A stretch of 64,000 nucleotides of DNA. Source: Bacteroidia bacterium. Its GTDB lineage: Bacteria > Bacteroidota > Bacteroidia > Chitinophagales > Saprospiraceae. Numbering within the stretch: position 1 is the stretch's first letter; each line of letters starts with the position of its first letter. A program made the position numbers and the translations under genes. The DNA is taken from NCBI GenBank assembly GCA_030429045.1, contig JAUIEA010000001.1:124001-188000 (forward strand). The letters are read 5' to 3'. Below are positions 7,572 to 16,272 of this stretch, piece by piece. The notes under the pieces are model-generated. The model was given only the letters and a program-made list of their open reading frames with translations. It did not search any database and was not told the DNA's origin.

Positions 7572-9851
7572 CTAGTGTATCATCCACCGTCCTGAGGCAA
7601 TGCCCTCCTGACTTTGGATGACGATCCACACCACACCTGCAGGTCGGTGGTCGAGTTGTAGTGGAATAACAGATCCCTGTTCAGGCGCTTGCACCCATTT
7701 CTTCAGCAGGATTCTCCCCTGCAGATCCAGCACGCTGACCCGTACCGGACCGTCAAGATCCCGGGACAGGGTCAAAGTGCCCTCTCCATGAGAGGGATTT
7801 GGTGTAATAGAAATGCCCAGATCGGATAACTGCCCGCCAACCGGCTCCTGGATGGCTGTCTGGATGCCACTGGGTTGCACCGGCTCCAGTCCGTAGGTAA
7901 TGAGGTAGGAGGCGATCACATAATGGGGATTAAACCCGTCCTTGCAATTCGGACAGGTAATGCCACTGACACAACCTGGATTATTGGGATGACAGGCATC
8001 CACATAGGTGTCAAATATGTAGGATAATTTTACTTTTTCATCCAGGATCCAACCGGACATATTGTAGCTGTATCCCGGGCTGATCGCACCGGGGCACCAT
8101 CCGGCCCGACTTAATTTCCAGGTGCCAAACTGATCTGCACATCCATCCGGATTCGGGTTGCAGCCCGTCCATAACTTCTGCCCGAAGGCACTTTGATGAT
8201 TGATCTTGAACAGATGATCCGCTTCAAAGAATTCGGCTGCATTGGAGCTGTTATTCTCGCCCCAACCATGGCCGGTATTCACCACAAAAAGCTCTGCCTC
8301 CTGGGCCTGGGGGCTGAATTGGATATGGAACGTATCCAGCGGTTGCAGATTCTTGGGGTCACCGAAAGGAAAGGTGCCAGTCCACAGTTTTTCTACCCGC
8401 GAATAGGGAAAGACCACATTCCCGGGTATAAACTCGAAGTCCAGACTGAACTCCCAACCATTCTGATAGGTGACCAGGTCCATCCGGACATCCACTACCC
8501 CTTGCAACAGGTCGGCAAAACGGGTCAGATCAATGGAGTGGTCACATGCTATCCCATAAGGCGTGATATAACGGATGATCTCATACCATTGACCATCCCT
8601 TCCCTTGACAGAGATCTGGGCGATCCGATCCCAGGGATCACAGCCTCCCGGAGGACAGGTAATGGACAGGTGCCCGATGATCTGGCTGTAACCGCCAACC
8701 GAGGAGGGAAGCTCGTAGGTGCCCGTATAGGCGTACGGACCACCACTGAAGATCTGGTTATGGTCAAAGGTGTTGACCGATTCCATGTTCCCAGAGGAGC
8801 TGACATCAAAAAATCGATTTTGCGACCCTTGATTACCTCCGGTGATCGTGGCCGTTGCCTTGACCTGATGTGGCCCGTGATCACCGGCCTCCCAGAGCGC
8901 CCTGTAATAGCCGTTCTCACCCGTGGCCTGGATGTCTACCCCATCCACCGTAAAGATGACTGAGGTTACGGAGAGCACTTCGGGGTGTTCTACACTGACG
9001 GTGGCACTGATCTCATACCACCCCAGCTGGGGCATGTACACGGGATAGGAGGGCCCCGGTGTCCGGATTTCCACAACAGGTTGAACGTCGTTCGGGTTGA
9101 CGACTAGAAAGGATCGTTCTACCGGGTTGGCAGCCCCATAACTTCCATCCCCGGATTGAAGGGCACGAACAACCACCATTCCTGTGGCACCGGTGAAGGT
9201 GATCTGGTCACCGGCCAGCATTGCCGGGCCACTGGTCAATTCATAAACCACAGGAAGCCCTGAACTGGCTGTAGCCGTCAGGGTCAACCCACCACCCGTG
9301 GAGAGCTGCTTGTCAATCGCAGGAAAGTCAATGGTCTGAAAATCACCGCCCGGACTTTGCCACACCTCCACTTCAGCCAGGGACAGGACATTCGTTCCCT
9401 GCAGTTGAACCCGGACATAGCGACCGGATTGATTGATGATCACCGTATGGTCCGGATTGGGAAAGGATGATTCAAAGAGACTGAATACCCCCGCTTGCCC
9501 CTGCGTCACGGCAGGGTCATCCGACGTAAACGGATCTTCACTGACAAAAAGATAATAGTTGCTCAGCCTGTTTTTACAACAATCCGTCCGATTCCACAAA
9601 CTGAGACCTCCGATTTCCTGGATACTGCCGAGGTCGACTTCCCACCAGGGTTGTAATGTACTTTCGGTATGGGTGACGGAACTGTTTGCCCAGATTCCAT
9701 CGGTGATCCCGTCCACAGCCCGGGATGCCTCACCATTGTTGGCCGTCGACGACTGACTGGCAGGTTGATTGAAGGCGATATTGACCGGGGTCTGCGACCA
9801 GCCGGTATGCAGGAACATAAAAATCGCGGAAAAAAGAATGACTCTCAACAT
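7572..9851 (-). CDS. Secreted PNGase F-type glycosidase with F5/8-C domain and T9SS tail
   Basis: A 759-residue secreted protein. Layout: signal peptide (1-19, ending WSQ); F5/8 type C (discoidin) domain at about 24-165 (SRAVDGITDG, WWEVDLG, YVRVQLQG); an Ig/MBG-like beta domain at 170-250; a second beta region; a PNGase F domain pair at about 358-655; a T9SS type A sorting tail at 678-759 starting ITPNPSHGEG. PNGase F removes N-glycans from glycoproteins; its catalytic Asp appears conserved in CDPWDR (D408), and a candidate Glu in SNAAEFFE (E540). Start chosen at ATG 9851, directly before the signal peptide. Many Cys pairs (for example CPNCKDGF) suggest disulphides outside the cell. The glycoprotein substrate is unknown. 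Confidence 0.85.
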   Translation of the reverse strand: MLRVILFSAIFMFLHTGWSQTPVNIAFNQPASQSSTANNGEASRAVDGITDGIWANSSVTHTESTLQPWWEVDLGSIQEIGGLSLWNRTDCCKNRLSNYYLFVSEDPFTSDDPAVTQGQAGVFSLFESSFPNPDHTVIINQSGRYVRVQLQGTNVLSLAEVEVWQSPGGDFQTIDFPAIDKQLSTGGGLTLTATASSGLPVVYELTSGPAMLAGDQITFTGATGMVVVRALQSGDGSYGAANPVERSFLVVNPNDVQPVVEIRTPGPSYPVYMPQLGWYEISATVSVEHPEVLSVTSVIFTVDGVDIQATGENGYYRALWEAGDHGPHQVKATATITGGNQGSQNRFFDVSSSGNMESVNTFDHNQIFSGGPYAYTGTYELPSSVGGYSQIIGHLSITCPPGGCDPWDRIAQISVKGRDGQWYEIIRYITPYGIACDHSIDLTRFADLLQGVVDVRMDLVTYQNGWEFSLDFEFIPGNVVFPYSRVEKLWTGTFPFGDPKNLQPLDTFHIQFSPQAQEAELFVVNTGHGWGENNSSNAAEFFEADHLFKINHQSAFGQKLWTGCNPNPDGCADQFGTWKLSRAGWCPGAISPGYSYNMSGWILDEKVKLSYIFDTYVDACHPNNPGCVSGITCPNCKDGFNPHYVIASYLITYGLEPVQPSGIQTAIQEPVGGQLSDLGISITPNPSHGEGTLTLSRDLDGPVRVSVLDLQGRILLKKWVQAPEQGSVIPLQLDHRPAGVVWIVIQSQEGIASGRWMIH

Positions 9852-10024
9852 GGAATTATCGTTCTGTGTGGACTGAAAATAAAGAATCAAGATAGGGTAC
9901 TTTCCCCGATGAGCGGAAATCCCAGCCAATGGAATCCTCCCGGTTCTGGTGTTCACCCCTGCTTTTTCCCGGTTCCAGCACTTGATCAGGAGGCCCGGAA
10001 CCTTGGATGGCTCGAATCGCTTCC

Positions 10025-10032
10025 TATCTTTG
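10025..10032 (+). promoter_or_regulatory. TAnnTTTG -7 box for GGGP synthase
   Basis: TATCTTTG ends six bases before the ATG at 10039. A TTG at 10003-10005 lies 19 bases upstream of the box, a good -33 spacing. This is the best-supported short-leader promoter in the window. Confidence 0.6.
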
Positions 10033-10038
10033 ATCATC

Positions 10039-10788
10039 ATGGTGTATCAGAAGCTGTTTTCAGATGCGGGCTTTGGTGAAAAGAAGCTGGCCCTGCTCAT
10101 CGATCCCGACAAGCAGGATCCGAAGCAACTGATCCTGCTGGCGAAAAACGCCCGTCGGGCTCAGGTGGACTATCTGTTGGTCGGTGGAAGCCTGCTGCAT
10201 CGCGATACTTTCCGGGAAACCGTTCAGTGTTTGAAAAAGGAAACGGAAATACCCGTCCTCCTTTTCCCCGGTTCGGCCTGGCAGATCTGTCCGGATGCCG
10301 ATGCCCTGCTATTTCTTTCCCTGATCTCCGGTCGAAATGCCGACCTCCTGATCGGTCAACAGGTGCAGGCGGCACCCCTCCTTCATCAAACGTCCATGGA
10401 GGTCCTGTCAACAGGGTATATGCTGGTGGATGGAGGCGCCCCGACGACGGCCAGCTACATCAGCCAGACCGCACCCATTCCAGCCAACAAGCCTGAGATC
10501 GCTGTCGCAACAGCTCTTGCTGGTAAATATCTGGGTATGCAGCTTCTCTATCTGGATGCCGGGTCAGGTGCTCAACACCCCGTGCCTGCAGCGATGATCC
10601 GGACCGTAAAGAAAGAAGTCGGACTTCCACTCCTCGTGGGGGGTGGCATTCGGACCGCGGAACAAGCTCTCCAAACCGCCAGAGCGGGCGCAGATATCGT
10701 GGTCATCGGCACCGTGATCGAACAGGACCCTGAACAGTTGTCAAGCCTCACCCAGGCAGTCCATAGTGCCCTTCATTATGCCGGTTAA
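10039..10788 (+). CDS. Geranylgeranylglyceryl-phosphate synthase (GGGPS/PcrB family)
   Basis: A 249-residue TIM-barrel prenyltransferase of the GGGPS/PcrB family, which joins a polyprenyl diphosphate to glycerol-1-phosphate. Family marks are LALLIDPDK near the N-terminus (about residues 12-20), DYLLVGGSLL, LLYLDAGSGA and the phosphate-binding end VGGGIRTAEQA / GADIVVIGTVIE. Length and the conserved early strand fix the start at ATG 10039, so the promoter box six bases upstream implies almost no leader. Homologues are known in Bacteroidota; the product's use in a bacterium with ester lipids is not well settled. It precedes rsgA by 47 bases. Confidence 0.9.
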   Translation: MVYQKLFSDAGFGEKKLALLIDPDKQDPKQLILLAKNARRAQVDYLLVGGSLLHRDTFRETVQCLKKETEIPVLLFPGSAWQICPDADALLFLSLISGRNADLLIGQQVQAAPLLHQTSMEVLSTGYMLVDGGAPTTASYISQTAPIPANKPEIAVATALAGKYLGMQLLYLDAGSGAQHPVPAAMIRTVKKEVGLPLLVGGGIRTAEQALQTARAGADIVVIGTVIEQDPEQLSSLTQAVHSALHYAG

Positions 10789-10835
10789 ATCCATGTCAGA
10801 AATGGCCCCTCGATTGATGATTCACACCTGAACCC

Positions 10836-11789
10836 ATGCAGTTACACCAAGGAACCGTGATCAAATCCACCGGCAGCTGGTACCAGGTGCAGATCCCAGG
10901 CAGATCAGAACTGCTGGCCTGTCGGATAACGGGTAAACATCGCCTTGGCAACTATAAATTGACCAATCCGGTAGCCGTTGGCGACTTTGTGGAGGTCAGC
11001 ATCGAATCGGATGGTTTTGGTATGATCCGAACGATCAAGCCACGGACCAACTATGTCGTCCGACAGAGTCCCCGTCAAAAACACCAGGTCCACTTTCTGG
11101 CAGCCAATATCGATCAGGCTATCCTGGTGGTCACCATTGTCGAACCCAATATCAAACAGGGGTTTATCGACCGGTACCTGTTGATGACCGAACCCTATGA
11201 AATACCCACCGTCATCGTGTGCAACAAGGCCGATCTGTATGATGAAGATGCCCTGGATATCCTCGGCGGCCTGGGTATGATCTATGAACCCCTGGGATAT
11301 ACCATCCTGGCCTGTTCCGCGCTGGATGGGACCGGACTCGATGCATTAAAGGGCGTCCTGAAAGATAGGAGAAGTCTGATCTCCGGACAGAGTGGTGTGG
11401 GAAAATCCACCCTGATCAATGCCTTGCAACCCGGCACGGATCTCAAGACAACCATCTTGTCGGATCACACCGGTAAAGGGCAACACACCACCACTTTTGC
11501 CGAGATGTTTCCACTGACCTTTGGTGGTGAGATCATTGATACACCCGGTATCAAGACACTATCCTTCAACCACCTGACGGTCCAGGATGTCAGTCACAAC
11601 TTCCGGGAGATCTTTGAAGCCAGTGATCAATGCCGGTTCGGGGATTGTACCCATCGGAATGAACCCGGCTGTGCGGTCAAGGCAGCCGTAGAGGAAGGGA
11701 AAATCCATACGCTGCGCTATATGAATTATATCCAGATCCTTGAGGAGATCGAAAATCAGAATTATTGGGAGCTCCGGGAAGATGTTTGA
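10836..11789 (+). CDS. rsgA: Small ribosomal subunit biogenesis GTPase RsgA
   Basis: RsgA is a GTPase that helps late maturation of the 30S subunit. The 317-residue protein shows the family's circular permutation: an N-terminal OB-fold (1-70), then the G4 motif NKAD (130-133) before the P-loop GQSGVGKST (184-192) and G3 DTPG (235-238). The C-terminal zinc site is present as C266-x4-C271-x-H273-x5-C279. Position after the GGGPS gene with the same strand and a 47-base gap suggests co-transcription. It converges on the FNR gene with ten bases between stops. Confidence 0.96.
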   Translation: MQLHQGTVIKSTGSWYQVQIPGRSELLACRITGKHRLGNYKLTNPVAVGDFVEVSIESDGFGMIRTIKPRTNYVVRQSPRQKHQVHFLAANIDQAILVVTIVEPNIKQGFIDRYLLMTEPYEIPTVIVCNKADLYDEDALDILGGLGMIYEPLGYTILACSALDGTGLDALKGVLKDRRSLISGQSGVGKSTLINALQPGTDLKTTILSDHTGKGQHTTTFAEMFPLTFGGEIIDTPGIKTLSFNHLTVQDVSHNFREIFEASDQCRFGDCTHRNEPGCAVKAAVEEGKIHTLRYMNYIQILEEIENQNYWELREDV

Positions 11790-11799
11790 CCTTTTGGGG

Positions 11800-12540
11800 T
11801 CAGCCATAGAGCTCATACCCAACCTGATCACGGCGGTAACCCATCCCGACCAGCAGTTTTTCAACTGCTGTATCGATCATATTGGTCCATCCACACAGGA
11901 GGAACTTGCGATCAGCCACTGGCTCGGAATACAATTCCTCATATCCCGAGTGGACATACCCTTTTTTGATCCAGGGCTCTTTTGGATGCTCCTCTATCCT
12001 CGACAGAGTGGCCGTATATTGAAAATTGGGTCGGCGGGCCGTCAGATCCAGAAATTCTTCGGCATAGAGGAGATCTTCCCGTGTGCGCGAACCATAGATC
12101 AGATGAATGTTCCGATCGGGCCAGTTTCCCTGATCCAGGTTTAGCAACATACTCCGAAACGGAGCGACACCCGTGCCGGTGCAGACCATGATCAGGTCCT
12201 GATCGATCTTTTCAGGAAGAACGAACGCTCCATCTGGTCCCTTGAACTTGATGACCGTGCCCACCTCGATCCGGGTGAACAGATATTCCGAAGCCAATCC
12301 GCCAGGCATATGGACAATACACAATTCGATCTCTCGTCCGCCATCGGGGGCGCTGGCGATCGAGTAGCTCCGCCATCGTTGCAAGCGTTTTTCACCGATC
12401 GGCAGGTCCATGGTCACAAACTGACCTGCCTGGAAGCTGAAGTCAGGTGCATCCTCTGGAAGCGTCAGCCAGATTCGCCGAACCCTCGGAGTGGCTGATT
12501 CAATTCTGTTGATCAAGGCTGTATACCAGATAGCGGGCAT
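11800..12540 (-). CDS. FAD/NAD(P)-binding ferredoxin-NADP reductase-like flavoprotein
   Basis: A 246-residue protein with the two-domain FNR fold. The FAD-binding barrel carries RSYS at 57-60 with the following isoalloxazine contact region; the NAD(P) domain carries CTGTGVAPF at 120-128 and LIYGSRTREDLLY at about 147-159. The C-terminus ends YELYG, resembling the aromatic-ended Fpr-type reductases. Probable role is electron transfer between NADPH and ferredoxin or flavodoxin, but the partner is not indicated by neighbours. It lies about 100 bases downstream of the mevalonate cluster on the same strand and may or may not belong to it. Confidence 0.85.
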   Translation of the reverse strand: MPAIWYTALINRIESATPRVRRIWLTLPEDAPDFSFQAGQFVTMDLPIGEKRLQRWRSYSIASAPDGGREIELCIVHMPGGLASEYLFTRIEVGTVIKFKGPDGAFVLPEKIDQDLIMVCTGTGVAPFRSMLLNLDQGNWPDRNIHLIYGSRTREDLLYAEEFLDLTARRPNFQYTATLSRIEEHPKEPWIKKGYVHSGYEELYSEPVADRKFLLCGWTNMIDTAVEKLLVGMGYRRDQVGYELYG

Positions 12541-12644
12541 AGAAAAAAGGCAAAACGGATTGAATGATCGATTTCAGTTCGTCCATTCAGGACTGTTGAC
12601 AATAAAGGCTTTTCAAGATGAAATGGTTGCATTCGATCGGCCGA

Positions 12645-13565
12645 TCAGCCTTCCAGCACCAGGTCATTCCAGCCGAAGATCGTGGTGAAACCCTTTTCGG
12701 CCAGTTTCTTTTTCATGGTTTTGGGGTCCTCTGGACTAACTGCCAGGAAGAAATCGCCTCCCCAGGCTCCCAGTGGCTTGATCAAGCCGGGAAAATCCGG
12801 AATCCAGGGATTGGCGGGCTCACCGAGGATCTTGCTCATCCGTTCATTGTGATCCGTGAGCAGTTCCGTAAACTCCTCCAGGCTTTCCGCATCCGCTACC
12901 CGCTGAGTGATGGCAGAAATGGCCTCAACTGCACCTTTTGCCTGTTTCAGTTTGGCGGAATGTTGTTCTACCGATCCTTTGGAGCTGGTCTTTTGTCCTG
13001 AGTAGACCAGGTGGATCTGTTCCTTGAATGGCCATTCCAGTCCGAGGGGCTCAATGTGGATCTCCTCCTCTGTACTTTTGAAAATGATCGGGCCTTCAGC
13101 TGTGGCACAGGCAAGATCATATCCCGAACCACCGAAAGTCTGCTCATACAAGGAGTAGGCATCCACCTCTCCCCATTCTGCAATCGCGTGGATGAGGGTG
13201 GAGCTGGTCCCAAACCCCCATTCTGGCTCAAACTCCAGTTTGGACTCCACTTTTTGTCCCTTCCAGTCCGACAGGAAATCCGGGTTTTGCCGGGTAACCG
13301 CCGTTAAGATATCGGTCAACCGATCTGCAAACGATTGATCGGTGCATTCCTGAGCCGTGAAATCCAACATATTGAACAACCCCTGAAACCACACGCTGCC
13401 ATCCGGACGCAGGCTCTTCCAATGCAGATCCGCTCCCCGAGCACTTCTGATCACAAACTGCTGGCCCAGTCGCAAGGGTACGGCTAGTGCTTCGGCACCT
13501 TCCAATACCAGGTATTCCCCGGTAATCAGAAGTTTGCCATGTCCATAGGAATTCTGATTTGACAA
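12645..13565 (-). CDS. GHMP kinase of the GYDIA type, mevalonate-pathway-associated
   Basis: A GHMP-superfamily kinase of about 306 residues: N-terminal GKLLITGEYLVLEGA, ATP-binding segment GFGTSSTL (117-124), and GSGYDLA (146-152), which matches the motif that names the Bacteroidota GYDIA family (here with Leu for Ile). Context next to HMG-CoA reductase makes a phosphomevalonate or mevalonate kinase role likely, but the substrate is not shown. No suitable ATG exists; the frame is open upstream into mvaA. I place the start at TTG 13565, 13 bases after the HMG-CoA reductase stop, because it immediately precedes the conserved N-terminus. The start is uncertain. Confidence 0.82.
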   Translation of the reverse strand: MSNQNSYGHGKLLITGEYLVLEGAEALAVPLRLGQQFVIRSARGADLHWKSLRPDGSVWFQGLFNMLDFTAQECTDQSFADRLTDILTAVTRQNPDFLSDWKGQKVESKLEFEPEWGFGTSSTLIHAIAEWGEVDAYSLYEQTFGGSGYDLACATAEGPIIFKSTEEEIHIEPLGLEWPFKEQIHLVYSGQKTSSKGSVEQHSAKLKQAKGAVEAISAITQRVADAESLEEFTELLTDHNERMSKILGEPANPWIPDFPGLIKPLGAWGGDFFLAVSPEDPKTMKKKLAEKGFTTIFGWNDLVLEG

Positions 13566-13578
13566 GATCTCGGGTGTT

Positions 13579-14937
13579 TCACGGTTTAACCGCGAAGGTA
13601 GCAGGTTGGTCCCGAATCCGCTCCAAATATTCTCGTACACCCTGATAAGTGATGACTTTATCCGAAAAATGCCCCTGGACCATATCCTTTTCGGGATCAG
13701 ATGCACCCAGATTGTTCAGAATATTCTGGAGGTGCATTTTCATATGACCCTGCTGGATTCCGGTGGTGACCAGCGAACGCAAGGCCGCAAAGTTTTGCGC
13801 CAGGCCGACCGCTGCAACGATCTGCATCAATTCCAGGGCGGACGGGTTGCCCAGGAGTTCCAGCGAACGTTTGGCCATGGGGTGCAAACTGGTCAACCCC
13901 CCGACGGTGCCCAGTGCCAGCGGAATATCCAGCCAAAACCGGAAGACACCATCACTGATCTCGCAATGACTCAGGCTGCGGTACTGGCCATCCCTGGCTG
14001 CAAAGGCATGACCACAGGCTTCTACCGCTCGAAAGTCGTTGCCGGTGGCAATGACCACTGCATCGACACCATTGAAGATGCCCTTGTTATGTGTTGTTGC
14101 CCGGTAGGGATCATGCTTGGCGATCTCTACGGCCAGCGCAAATTTTTCGGCAAATTTTTCGGCGCTGATCTGGTTGGGGAAGCTGCCCAGATCTTCAATG
14201 GCACAGGACACCTCCGCCCGGACCAGACAATCCGGGGTGTAGTTGGACAGAATGGACATGATCACCCGTACCTCCTTTTCCTCCGCTGAAAAACCGGGAT
14301 GGGCATCGATAAAGCTGGTCAGGGTCCGGGCAAATGACTCCAATACGGTATTGGTAAAGTTGGCCCCCATACTGTCACAGGTTTCCAGGTCCACATCGAT
14401 CTGATAATACCCTGCTTGTACCTCCGGCAGTTCACGCAACTGAATGCCCCGGATCCCTCCGCCTCGTTTCTCCATATTGGCGACATGCGGTTGCACCTCC
14501 TCCAGGAATGCCTGCTTCAGTTCAGGAAAGATCCCCTTCAGTTTTTCTCTGGGACCATGCCACAGAAAATGAACCTGGCCCTTCTTCACCATGCTGATCA
14601 CCCGGGCTTGAAACCCCCCACGATCCATCCAGAATTTGGCGGCACTGGATGCTGCCGCCACCACCGAACTCTCTTCGATCACCATGGGGACACAGTAGTA
14701 CTGGCCGTTGATCAACACATTCGGTGCCACTCCGTAGGGCAGAAGGAAGTTGCTGATGGTATTCTCGCTGAATCCGTCCAAGACCTTTTGCTGATCCTCA
14801 TTGTGATGCCAGTAACTGGTCAGCTCCCGCATCACGATATCCGGTTCCCGAAAGAAGTTTTCGACGATCCATTTGATCTTGCCCACCTTGGACAGCTTTG
14901 AAAATCCGGTGATCGGTTGTTTTGGCGCCGTACTCAT
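13579..14937 (-). CDS. mvaA: Hydroxymethylglutaryl-CoA reductase, class II (degradative type)
   Basis: HMG-CoA reductase interconverts HMG-CoA and mevalonate in the cytoplasm. The 452-residue soluble protein has the class II catalytic set: Glu in IEESSVVAAAS (E88/E89), Lys285 in NKGI (284-287), the Asp-bearing nucleotide region, and His398 in QQGHMKMH near the C-terminus. The coenzyme motif reads DSMGAN (188-193) where most members have DAMGAN. There is no membrane anchor. Its start overlaps the stop of the upstream isomerase gene by four bases (ATGA), and the GHMP kinase follows directly. The three genes form one operon for isoprenoid precursor supply. Confidence 0.95.
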   Translation of the reverse strand: MSTAPKQPITGFSKLSKVGKIKWIVENFFREPDIVMRELTSYWHHNEDQQKVLDGFSENTISNFLLPYGVAPNVLINGQYYCVPMVIEESSVVAAASSAAKFWMDRGGFQARVISMVKKGQVHFLWHGPREKLKGIFPELKQAFLEEVQPHVANMEKRGGGIRGIQLRELPEVQAGYYQIDVDLETCDSMGANFTNTVLESFARTLTSFIDAHPGFSAEEKEVRVIMSILSNYTPDCLVRAEVSCAIEDLGSFPNQISAEKFAEKFALAVEIAKHDPYRATTHNKGIFNGVDAVVIATGNDFRAVEACGHAFAARDGQYRSLSHCEISDGVFRFWLDIPLALGTVGGLTSLHPMAKRSLELLGNPSALELMQIVAAVGLAQNFAALRSLVTTGIQQGHMKMHLQNILNNLGASDPEKDMVQGHFSDKVITYQGVREYLERIRDQPATFAVKP

Positions 14938-16004
14938 ATCATTCCATCTTCCTTGATCCGTAAATAGGCATGTGCCATCTCCAACCCTCTGATCTGCGCT
15001 TCCAGATATTCATGCAGGGCCTCTTCACTTTGCTGGGCATAGCGCAACAAGGCAGATGCCTGACCATAGATCGAAGGCAATGGGCAGCATTGCATCAGAT
15101 AATAGCCATCCAGAAAATGACGGACGCCCCCGGATATGATGATTTGCTGACAGGAAAGTGCACCCTTTTTCTCCCCCTCGATCTGACGGATCCATCGGAC
15201 CATCTCCTCGGCATGATGCCCCACATGAACCATCGGTGCCCAGTGTTCACGGCGGTCATCCGTCCGTCTCAGGTTTTCCAACCGGGCAAAGTTGGTGCCC
15301 CCTGCAGAAGCCAGGTCGACGGCGGCAAGTGGCAGTTGTAATAAGGCTTTGAGGCTATGATACCCCATCCCCTGGCCGACTTCCTTGACAATGACCGGAT
15401 AAGTCGCCTGGTCCAGGATCTTCCGGATGGTCCGCAGAGGCGGTTGGCGGAAACGATCGCCCTCCGGTTGGAACCATTCCTGAAGGGGGTTGACATGAAT
15501 GATCAGTCCATCCGCTTCCAGTCGGTTGATCATCGACCCGATAAGATGTACATCTCCGCCTTCGATAAGGGATTCCAGCTGGGCAATGCCCAGATTGGCA
15601 TAGAGCGGCTGGTCCGGGCCAATGATGGCGCGGACATCAAAATCTGCCAGATGCGCATCACTGGTCAATAGGGACCGGCAAGATCCCAGCCCCATACCCA
15701 TGCCAAATACAGCGCATGCCTTGGCCAGGCGAGTGTTGATCACCTGCGCCCATTCTGCTCCGCCGGTCATGCTGGACACCCAGATCGGTGTCCGCAGGGA
15801 TTTCTGGAGAAAAGGCGTGGCTGGAAGACTCCCCTCTTGCGGATGCGCACTGAACAGGGGTTCGTATAAAAATCGCTCATCCAGCTCACCGGAATGGATC
15901 TGCGACCGAAAAGCCAGCTCGATATGATCGGCCTTTCGGGCTTCTGCTGCCCCGGGTGGTTCGGAGACCAGGGGTCCGATGGATGGGCTATCCGCCTTTT
16001 TCAT
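14934..16004 (-). CDS. fni: Type 2 isopentenyl-diphosphate delta-isomerase
   Basis: Type 2 IDI is an FMN-dependent enzyme that interconverts IPP and DMAPP. The 356-residue sequence has RKADHIELA (about 23-31), the FMN/substrate segment SSMTGG (77-82), GMGLGSCR, IHVNPLQEWF (family: HLNPLQE), VKEVGQGM, SAGGTNFA and IISGGVRHFLDG, all in the family order. It heads the mevalonate operon and overlaps mvaA by four bases. No good TAnnTTTG box was found upstream in the 268-base gap to hutH, which faces away. Confidence 0.95.
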   Translation of the reverse strand: MKKADSPSIGPLVSEPPGAAEARKADHIELAFRSQIHSGELDERFLYEPLFSAHPQEGSLPATPFLQKSLRTPIWVSSMTGGAEWAQVINTRLAKACAVFGMGMGLGSCRSLLTSDAHLADFDVRAIIGPDQPLYANLGIAQLESLIEGGDVHLIGSMINRLEADGLIIHVNPLQEWFQPEGDRFRQPPLRTIRKILDQATYPVIVKEVGQGMGYHSLKALLQLPLAAVDLASAGGTNFARLENLRRTDDRREHWAPMVHVGHHAEEMVRWIRQIEGEKKGALSCQQIIISGGVRHFLDGYYLMQCCPLPSIYGQASALLRYAQQSEEALHEYLEAQIRGLEMAHAYLRIKEDGMI

Positions 16005-16272
16005 ACCATGAAGTTAAGGATTCACAATCAACAGCCGGTGCGGCAATCCGCGGTACATCAGCTTGCCGGACCTCTGTAACCCCAATGATGCCACCAGTGT
16101 TCATCGGCAGCAGTGCAAGACACCGAGCAGATCCCGCCAACCGGCGTCCCCGACTAGCACCAGCAACTCCGGGAGAAGCAGGAAATCAGGATGGGTCCAG
16201 AACGCTATTACAGGTTTCCAAAACCGTACCTTTACCTTTCTGTGTGAGAAACCCGTAAAGTATATTTTTTCG

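Noticed and set aside
8193-8963. Plus-strand frame of 256 codons inside the PNGase F gene
   Set aside because: Antisense shadow of a strong secreted-protein gene; no signal peptide or motif.
16063-16272. Upstream in-frame extension of hutH by 70 codons
   Set aside because: The extension is basic and low in structure, and is absent from ammonia-lyases; ATG 16273 gives the normal N-terminus and MIO numbering.
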